Source: Omphiscola glabra
Taxonomy: Eukaryota > Mollusca > Gastropoda > Lymnaeidae
Direction: 5' to 3'
DNA: 64,000 nt
Assembly (NCBI GenBank): GCA_964017045.1
Contig: OZ024807.1
Span: forward strand, 6,870,481 to 6,934,480
Shown: positions 56,812-64,000 of the stretch, piece by piece
Numbering within the stretch: position 1 is the first letter of the stretch
Layout of the letters: each line of letters begins with the position of its first letter
Notes under the pieces: model-generated
What the model was told of the DNA's origin: nothing
Databases searched by the model: none
Seen by the model: only the letters and a program-made list of their open reading frames with translations
Made by a program: the position numbers and the translations under genes

Positions 56812-57173
56812 GCCCACCGTAACAGTGAACTGGTGTGACATTGCTCCTTAAGTACACAACCACTTTCACATATTTTTTGGCACGTTTTCAAACACTGGCA
56901 TTTTATTTCCTTACTGTCTGCATCTTCCTTGTTTTGACTTTGGCTTCATAGAACTGGCGGCTGTTACGGTCAGTGTTTTTTTTTTTGTTGTAAATCCCGG
57001 CGCTTGCCATATGGCCGATGTCACCGGTTGTGGCCCGTCGCTTAAAACATCGAGGTCAGTCTCAATTCAATTTCCCCTGGTCTCTTACCTTCCGTGGTTT
57101 CAAGCATGAACCAGTTTATATCATGTCACGTGAGAACAAATGAGCTTGACCATGCACACACGTACTACTAGAG
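56812..57173. other. no gene seen
   Basis: Mixed composition with a T run at 56979. Nothing recognised. Confidence 0.5.
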
Positions 57174-57370
57174 CAGTGGTTCTTAACCTGTGCGTCGCGA
57201 CCCCTCTGGGGGTCGCACGATCCTTTTCCATGGGTCGCCTAAGACCATCTGAAAACTTATATGATCTACAGTTGTAAAGTAGCAACGAAAAAAATCTTGT
57301 GGTTGGGGGTCGCCACAACATTATGAACTGTATTAAATGGTCGCGGCATTAGGAAGGTTGAGAACCACTG
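57174..57370 (+). mobile_element. SPIN-like non-autonomous hAT (197 bp)
   Basis: Starts CAGTGGTTCTTAACCTGTGC and ends AGGAAGGTTGAGAACCACTG. Flanks TACTAGAG/CACCAGAG (6 of 8, transitions only). Same internal blocks and length as 32121-32318, but more diverged. Confidence 0.88.
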
Positions 57371-57559
57371 CACCAGAGTCTCAACTCAACATGACGCATA
57401 TTGAACATTATGGTACGTATTGTTTGTTATAGAATGACATGACAAGTTTGCTGATGAATTGTCAAAACATTGGCATTATTATCAAGGATAATACGGGCTA
57501 TCGCCTGAATTTACATGATAAAGGATTAAATATATATATATATATTTATATATATATAT

Positions 57560-57955
57560 ACTTGCTATTAGCGGCCAAACACTGGCAACCGCAATACGTG
57601 AACTTCCCATCTACTGAAGTAACTTGACAAAACATAAATTCAAGTAACCCACTTTATAAAAATCGCAATTAATAAGTCCCCCCCCCCCCCCACAATCCCT
57701 TTTCTCCAACACACACGCTAGGTTCGCAACTGCCCTCATTAATATTATAATTTAACGCCCTTTTTATACCCTATATTTATAATGCTATATTTATTAAATT
57801 TAGACTAATTCCGTGAAACAAAAGGAAATATTACGCACCAAACGCACTTGCGATATTTTTAAAGAATCTCATTTAGCGTGGTTATCGGGAATTTTGCTTT
57901 GTAAAATTGGCGCCATCTGGTAGCGTAAGTGGCATTGCTACATAGAGAATTATGT
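57560..57955 (-). repeat. dispersed repeat M, long copy (inverted)
   Basis: Contains ACGTGAACTTCCCATCTACT, AAGTAACTTGACAAAACAT, AAGAATCTCATTTAGCG and GGCGCCATCTGG, in reverse order relative to 34987-35345. C run at 57680. Confidence 0.75.
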
Positions 57956-58410
57956 CTTGTGATATATACTTAGTTGTGTTAACCTGTTATAATGGTATGA
58001 TAACATAAAAAAGGGCGCGGTTGATACAGAAACAATATGGATTTAAAACCTGGTCGCCGCCCAAAGGAGGGGTGCGATAAGTGCGGCCCAGCTGACAGGA
58101 GCGCTAGGCTGGTGCGTGAGACGGAATTAAATGGATTTGTTAGCCGTAGGCGCAAACCCACTCACAGAATTAGCTCAGTCTCGATTTGACAGTTTGAGGG
58201 GGTTAAGTAAAAAAAGAAAAAGGAAGATAGTGGGGGGGTGAGGTGCAAGAGAGAGAACAAATAGATTAAACTAGTGAGAGATTGAAAGAGAAAGAGAGAG
58301 AGAACAACGGAAAAGTCTTAACGAAAAGATGAGAGAGGAAACCATAGAGTGAAAGAGGAAATGAAAAAGATATTTATTATCATTGCTTTTAAACGAGTGA
58401 GAAAGGAAGG
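57956..58410. other. no certain gene
   Basis: 58010-58190 has coding-like composition on both strands but no recognised domain. Then GA-rich sequence. Confidence 0.4.
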
Positions 58411-58992
58411 AATGTAGAATGCTCATAGATGGAGTCCATAGCATAGAATGCTCATAGATGGAGTCCATGGCGTAGAATGCTCATAGATGGAGCCCATGAC
58501 GTAGAATGCTCATAGATGGAGTCCATTGCGTAGAATGCTCATAGATGGAGTCCATGGCGTACAATGATCATAGATGGAGCCCATGGCGTAGAATGATCAT
58601 AGATGGAGCCCATGACGTAGAATGCTCATAGATGGAGTCCATGGCGTAGAATGATCATAGATGGAGTCCATGGCATAGAATGCTCATAGATGGAGTCCAT
58701 GGCGTAGAATGCTCATAGATGGAGCCCATGGCGTAGAATGCTCATAGATGTAGCCCATGACGTAGAATGCTCATAGATGGAGTACATGGCGTAGAATGCT
58801 CATAGATGGAGTCCATGGCGTAGAATATTCATAGATGGAACCCATGATGTAGAATGCCCATAGATGGAGCCCATGACGTAGAATGCTCATAGAGGGAGCC
58901 CATGACGAAGAATGCTCATAGATGGAGCCCATGACGTAGAATGCTCATAAATGGAGTCCATGGCGTAGAATGCTCATAGATGGAGTCCATGG
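58411..58992. repeat. 29-bp tandem array, ~20 copies
   Basis: Unit is TAGAATGCTCATAGATGGAG plus TCCATGGCG, with TCC/CCC and GGCG/GACG variants. Confidence 0.97.
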
Positions 58993-59079
58993 CGACATCG
59001 TTTATTTGGGATTTCTGTCTTGATATTTCTTGTTCAGAGGCTCTCAAGGTGAGATTTCTCTGGTTCTTAAAATCTTGCA

Positions 59080-59328
59080 CTACTCGTGACGGTAAGATTG
59101 GCATTCTGGACTTTCGAAGCCATGCGGATGGTCATCTGGGTAACGTGACGTGAAATAGCGTCCACGATAAATCATTAAAACATTTCCTTGTCGATGCCAT
59201 GTGAGCAATTTCACTGTGATTATGACAGGCCTGGTTACCAGCGCTTGACCATTGTGTTCCTCTGTTAAAAGTATATCTATAAACAGGTTATTTTGCTGCT
59301 CTAAATGACATTTGCACTCACGTTTCAT
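59080..59328 (-). pseudogene. possible Penelope-like reverse transcriptase scrap
   Basis: A minus frame starting MKRECKCHLEQQNNLFIDIL and continuing LTEEHNGQALVTRP. The pattern (E)-x-NxLxFxDxLxT-x-xxG-xxxT-x-xxRP is like the segment just after the catalytic box of Penelope-like and related RTs (LPFLDVLVTR...G...TxVYRKPT). The continuation is frameshifted or diverged. Identified by eye only; it could be coincidence. Confidence 0.35.
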
Positions 59329-60324
59329 AGACTCGCTTGTATTTGCTGTATCAACGTTAAATATTATATTGAATTTATTGACATGGGCAATTTTAGTTTA
59401 TTTGCCTTCATTGCCTTTATCTCTTATATATATATATCTTGTCCAACTTCCTCTTCGAAGCAGAGCCCCCTCTTTTTTTTTTTCTAACTCCACTTGTTCT
59501 GGTTCTGGTAGGGTACGTTGCTGCATCCATATACTGGCATATATGCAACGGTTGGGAAAGCGATGCTGCCATCCTAACGGCTCCTAGCAGATGCCAGAGC
59601 AGCCTTGAAGCTTTCGATAGTTTATTTTATTAGTACCGAGTTTATTATGTTTTTAAGACATGTCACGCATCGAGCTTCAGCGAACTCTGGTAAATAGAAT
59701 TTTTTTATTTTTATAAAATATCACCTTTTTTCAAACCTATTTTCTGGGGCTGCACACCCCACAGAACTGGGTTATGGGATGACCTTTCACGTTGAGCATG
59801 TATCGCGCCTGTGACTCTTTTCGGTAGCCCGACCCAGGAAGGTATTGCTATTTTTCATTATACTGCCACTTTTCTTTCGTAAGCCTTTGTTATAAAATAA
59901 ACGACAGTATCTTCTCTGCCGACGGGGGTTTTCGTTCAGCGTCATCTCTATTTTGGGATCCGGCAACTGCCTGATCCTACCGGTGGGTTATTTCTTGAAA
60001 CAGACGGTTGACGAAGGCAGTGTACCCTCACTACGACACTATTTTCTCAAAATATCCGGACCCGGTGTAAACAAAACCGCACCAGATGAAGCCCTAGTTT
60101 GTTATATTTTTATTCAATTGTTTTCGTCATTTTTTTTTTCTTCTCTTGATCAGACTTTTTTTGTTTCTTCGTTCTCCCAACATCAAGTTGTTCATTCCAA
60201 CTACACTACTCTAACATTCCAACTACACTACTCTAACATTGTAAGGTGATTGAACCTCAATCAAAACACAGCACCAATCCAGAGTGTGCCGGGGAATTAG
60301 TAAGAACCCCATTTATACGGTGGA
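59329..60324. other. no gene; dispersed repeat with GACGAAGG motif
   Basis: 60009-60110 contains GGTTGACGAAGGCAGTG, TTTTCTCAAAATATCCGGA and GAAGCCCTAGTTTG, related to 9975-10065. The rest is AT-rich with short unrecognised frames. Confidence 0.5.
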
Positions 60325-60545
60325 AGGTTGTACCAGGGAATTTTGTACCAAGGAAGTTTGTACCAAGGAATTGCGTACCAAGGAAGTGTGTACGAAGAAA
60401 TGGTGTACCAAGGAATTGTGTACCAAGGAATTGCGTACGAAGATTCGTGTAGAAGGAATGTTGTCTGAAGGAATGTTGTACGATGGAATAGTGTATGACG
60501 GAATGTTGTACATAGAAATGTTGTATGAAGGAATGTTGTACGAAC
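60325..60545. repeat. 15-16-bp tandem array, ~14 copies
   Basis: Unit GTACCAAGGAATTGC, changing gradually to GTACGAAGGAATGTT toward the right. Confidence 0.9.
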
Positions 60546-60830
60546 TAAAGTTTGGTCCAGCGGAAATGAAATTATATATATATATGTATATATTGTTCCT
60601 TTTTTTGGTCAAATTGTTTTCGTACAAATTGTTGGCATTTAAAGCAGAGAGATATATTTATTACTTTATGATAAGTCTGTCTTGATTACATTACAAGTCG
60701 TGTTGGAATTACTATTTTTAATAAACTTAAATAAATCCCCACATATCAATATGACGTTCATGTATCTCTTCTACCTTTTCATCAAATTAATTCGTAATCG
60801 ATGATTTCTGGTTTCTCAAACTGAGTAGTG
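60546..60830. other. no gene seen
   Basis: AT-rich with a (TA)n patch at 60574-60592. Confidence 0.5.
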
Positions 60831-61042
60831 TCGGGGTTCTCAAATTGATTGATTTTTTTATTTTTTTTGGCAGCTCCACCCGATTCCTTGATTTCGAAAC
60901 AATTTCACGGAACCCCCAGCTCCATCTTATAACACGTATGCCGCATTGAGTCTTCTTCCCCCCCCCACCCCACCCCAACCTAACGACACCGCATTTCGCA
61001 CATCCACAGGGGACCCGGGCACCCCAGGTTTAAGAACCCCTG
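60831..61042. mobile_element. hAT-like MITE (~212 bp)
   Basis: Left end TCGGGGTTCTCAAATTG and right end GGTTTAAGAACCCCTG form imperfect inverted repeats of the CAGGGGTTCT type, as at 34276. No clear target duplication. Confidence 0.5.
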
Positions 61043-61582
61043 TATGGATGTTAATCGTTTTAGAAATTCGACCAATCACTAGAAGGTCAAGACTTGTTTG
61101 TTTTACGTTTTAATCAATGGTTCTCAACTTTTTGTGCAGTCCTTGTGTTCAACTTTGATTTTCTTACGTCTTGTGAAGTCGCATCTTCTCTTACCGCAAT
61201 GACGCGACGTTTACGATTTAAAAGGGAAAAAAATATAATATGTATGTAACACTATCAGTATTGCGATGTCATCTTGTCTAACTCTGAGATCCGCCGATGT
61301 TGGTAGTGACGATGGTTCCGGCGAGAGAGCTGAAGAAAGGCGTGCACATTAAAGATTCATAACTTTTAAGTTGTGGGAGCTCAGGCCATTTTTTAGTGGG
61401 TTTTTTTTTTCCTTCTACGGTGAGGTCAGGCCGTGTTTATACATTTTATACAGGGCACAAAATACGAAAGATGGTTTCTCAAAAGTGACATTGAAAGGTT
61501 AACCCAATGGGTTGTCGTAAACCGTACCAATGATGTCCACATCAAACATAAATATTTCAATAATTTATTGGAGCAAACTCGC
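61043..61582. other. no gene; lone hAT-like end
   Basis: CAATGGTTCTCAACTTTTTG at about 61109 looks like another hAT left end without a detectable partner. The rest is unremarkable. Confidence 0.4.
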
Positions 61583-61985
61583 TTCTTAGGACCAGTTCAC
61601 CACGTAGAAAAATCACTGCTTAGGACCAGTTTACCACGTAGAAAACTCACTGCTTAGGACCAGTTCACCACGTAGAAAACTCACTGCTTAGGTCTAGTTC
61701 ACCACGTAGAAAACTCACTGCTTAGGACCAGTTCACCACGTAGAAAGCTCACTGCTAAGGACCAGTTTACCACGTAGAAAACTCACTGCTTAGGACCAGT
61801 TTACCACGTAGAAACTCACTGCTTAGGACCAGTTCACCACGTAGAAACTCACCCCTTAGAACCAGTTCACCACTTAGAAACTTACTGCTTAGGACCAGTT
61901 CACCACGTAGAAAACTAACGTCTTAGGACCAGTTCACCACGTAGAAAGCTAACGTCTCATGACCTGTTCACCACGTAGAAAACTC
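61583..61985. repeat. 33-34-bp tandem array, ~12 copies
   Basis: Unit is CTTAGGACCAGTTCACCACG plus TAGAAAACTCACTG. A short CATCTCCAATAAAAC array follows to about 62085. Confidence 0.95.
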
Positions 61986-62209
61986 CCTTCTCATATAAAC
62001 CATCTCCAATAAAACCATCTCCAATAAAACCATCTCAAAAAAACCAACTCAAATAAACCATCTCAAAAAAAAAACCATCTCTATCCACTTTTGTGTGGCA
62101 CGGAACACTACTCACACGAAAATTTAAACAAAAAAATGTATTGAGCCTGCACACCTTCTAATGACAATTTTCTCAAGACACATTAAATTTTCCGTATTAC
62201 ATCATAGAT

Positions 62210-62381
62210 CAGACCTGATCAACTCAAAATGTAAGGCGGGCCGTAATATTTTTTTGCGGGCCGAAAGAAAATAGGACAAAGGGGACAGCTATTAAGAAAC
62301 TTTCAATAATAAAGAATATTTCTTTACTTCGCGGGCCGCGAAGTGAATGCTGGCCCACGGGCCGTATGTTGTGCGGGCCTT
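62210..62381 (+). mobile_element. hAT MITE (172 bp), unexpanded member of family G
   Basis: Starts CAGACCTGATCAACTC and ends TATGTTGTGCGGGCCTT. 8-bp flanks TCATAGAT/TCATAGGT (7 of 8). Internally rich in CGGGCCG blocks. It is the single-copy counterpart of 25310-25712. Confidence 0.8.
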
Positions 62382-62962
62382 TCATAGGTGATAAATCCCA
62401 ATGGAAAAAGACTTCACACATTCTTAATACTAAACTGTCGCCTGCTCTACAATCAAGAAAACGTGCCCGAGTTCAGATTAACCAATATACAATTTAGAGA
62501 GTACGCATAAGAATGCATTACCATTTCCATTATATATCATATTCATTACCATTCTTATATACGTGTCAATCATAAACATATTCATGTTATTAATACCGTC
62601 AGATCCATATCCATCTTATTAATACCGTCATATCCATATCCATCAAACTCGTGTCCTTCATATCAATAACCAACAGCTCCACAGTTTCTCATCCATTAAA
62701 ATAACATTTAGTGTCAATATCCATCATATCGTAACCATCATACCATATAAATCATACCATATCTATCTTACCATATCCATCATATTATATAAATCATACC
62801 ATACATACCTTACCATATCCATCATACTAGATAAGTCATACCATATCGATTAGAGGCCGACCGATTTTTGATTTCGGTTTCCTAGACGAAAGTTTTCATA
62901 TGATCATTTTCGGCGTAGTTTCGGTTTCGGCCAAAACAGAAAAGTTGCTTTTTTTTTGTTAT
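62382..62962. repeat. degenerate CATATCCAT-type array
   Basis: From about 62520 to 62850, loose repeats of CATACCATATCCATCAT with irregular spacing. No gene. Confidence 0.7.
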
Positions 62963-63095
62963 GTGGACAGGTCACTGTATGTGGACACACGGTCAGTGTA
63001 TGTGGACACACGGTCAGCATATGTGGACGCACGGTCAATGTATGCGGGCGCACGGTCAGCGTATGCGGGCACACGATCAGTGTATGTGGGCACAT
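62963..63095. repeat. 21-bp tandem array, ~6-7 copies
   Basis: Unit TATGTGGACACACGGTCAGT plus G, with CpG-type variants. Confidence 0.93.
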
Positions 63096-64000
63096 GTCCA
63101 ATTGTCGGCTCCTGTCAATGGGAAACCAACTGGTCTAGTTTCTTACTGCATATCCAAGTCTCTAACTCTGTTCTTCCCAACTCCCGGACTGTGATAGACC
63201 GTTGACAAAATAGCATGCTACACCCAGTCACCTCAATCTGTTGACAACAGACGCGCGTCTACTGACTCCTCCCTCGCATTCATCTACCCATAATCCAGAC
63301 AGGGAACACGGATGTAATCAAAAAACTTCTTTTAAATAAAAGCAACCTTTGTCTGATCTGGAGTCTAAAGAAGAGTCTCCTTGCCCCAACGGCATGAATA
63401 TACCGACACCTAATTCGGACTGACCCTTCCGGAATATTTTTGGCTTTCTATTGACCAAGACGTTTCCAGAATACCGAAGATGATGCCCGTGCTCATTGAA
63501 AACGGCTTCAGACCCCGTTAGTGACCCGCTGACCCCGGGTCATCGAAGCGTCTCGCTAGCCAAGAATTTGGGCACATTCAACATAATGGGATTATTTCAT
63601 TCTATACCAGCTTCAGAATTTAAAAAAAAAGAAATCCTCCATTTTGAAAAATCGAGTTCAGCGAATCAAATTACATTTCTCCATCGGTTAAGGCTTACAG
63701 AAGCCGGTTGTTAAATCTGGGAGAGAAAATGTTCAGCAAGTCAGATATTCACTAGAGACCGAAAAAGTGATTGGAAGAGAAATATTTTTAATATATTTGT
63801 CTATAAAATTTATAGTTTTAAGAGAGAATTTTATTTAAAAACGTATCATTGCTGTTTAGGTATTCATGTGTATATTTAGATGTAAACTATGTTTTTAATC
63901 ATTAGTATTATTTTATTTTGTAAATATTTCAAGTTCAGAATCCAAAGTTATACAAAGGGCCGGTATGTTATGAGAGAATTTTTTTTTTTATTTGTTCTAT
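63096..64000. other. no gene seen
   Basis: Mixed then AT-rich DNA. Frames up to 72 codons with no recognised domain. Confidence 0.5.

Noticed and set aside
55786..56838. 350-codon open frame with 11-residue repeats
   Set aside because: It is the 33-bp array read in one of several open frames. Opposite-strand frames are equally open, frame shifts occur without consequence, and no domain is recognisable.
57979..58190. Coding-like segment on both strands
   Set aside because: No family is recognised, and both strands look equally plausible, which argues against a real gene.

Overview
This is eukaryotic, AT-rich, non-coding-dominated DNA from an invertebrate. A mollusc, most likely a gastropod, is the best guess, but that rests on indirect signs: an invertebrate-style Turtle/IGSF9 gene in split exons with consensus GT-AG introns; short hAT elements that look like the SPIN family, which has been reported from a pond snail among other animals; and an extreme load of short-period tandem arrays. 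There are no operons, ribosome binding sites, prokaryotic genes or CRISPR arrays. Almost every long open frame (for example 350 codons at 55786-56838 and 289 codons at 45973-46842) is a tandem repeat whose unit contains no stop.

The one confident protein-coding gene is on the + strand at 28275-30504. Three exons (28275-28428, 29651-29750, 30381-30504) encode a complete N-terminal V-set immunoglobulin domain of the Turtle/Borderless/IGSF9 neuronal adhesion family, in a symmetric phase 1-1 module. The signal-peptide exon and all later Ig, FN3 and transmembrane exons were not found, so most of the window is probably intron or flank of this gene.

The rest is mobile DNA and tandem repeats. hAT-type short elements with 8-bp target-site duplications (TSDs) lie at 8464-9360, 25841-26025, 32121-32318, 55299-55468, 57174-57370 and 62210-62381, with weaker ones at 25310-25712, 29253-29470, 34051-34276 and 60831-61042. 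Two PIF/Harbinger-type elements with TTA duplications lie at 695-867 and 8593-9297; the second is nested inside a SPIN-like hAT and still carries the head of a transposase and possibly of a MADF-like protein. There is a LINE C-terminal fragment (53107-53316), a possible Penelope-like RT scrap (59080-59328, minus), a tRNA-derived SINE candidate (30640-31220), a foldback element (1275-1657), two distant copies of an unnamed ~0.4 kb repeat, and a ~0.93 kb direct duplication (37240-38180 / 39105-40035).

More than fifty minisatellite arrays with periods of 12-94 bp are present. The largest is a 3.4 kb array of a 49-bp unit (13905-17360) with block duplications inside it. Several arrays lie inside or against transposons. 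The clearest case is a 31-bp unit expanded about eightfold inside a hAT element at 25310-25712, whose unexpanded relative sits at 62210-62381. This link between minisatellite birth and transposon sequence is the most interesting theme of the window. I found no self-contained novel gene system.
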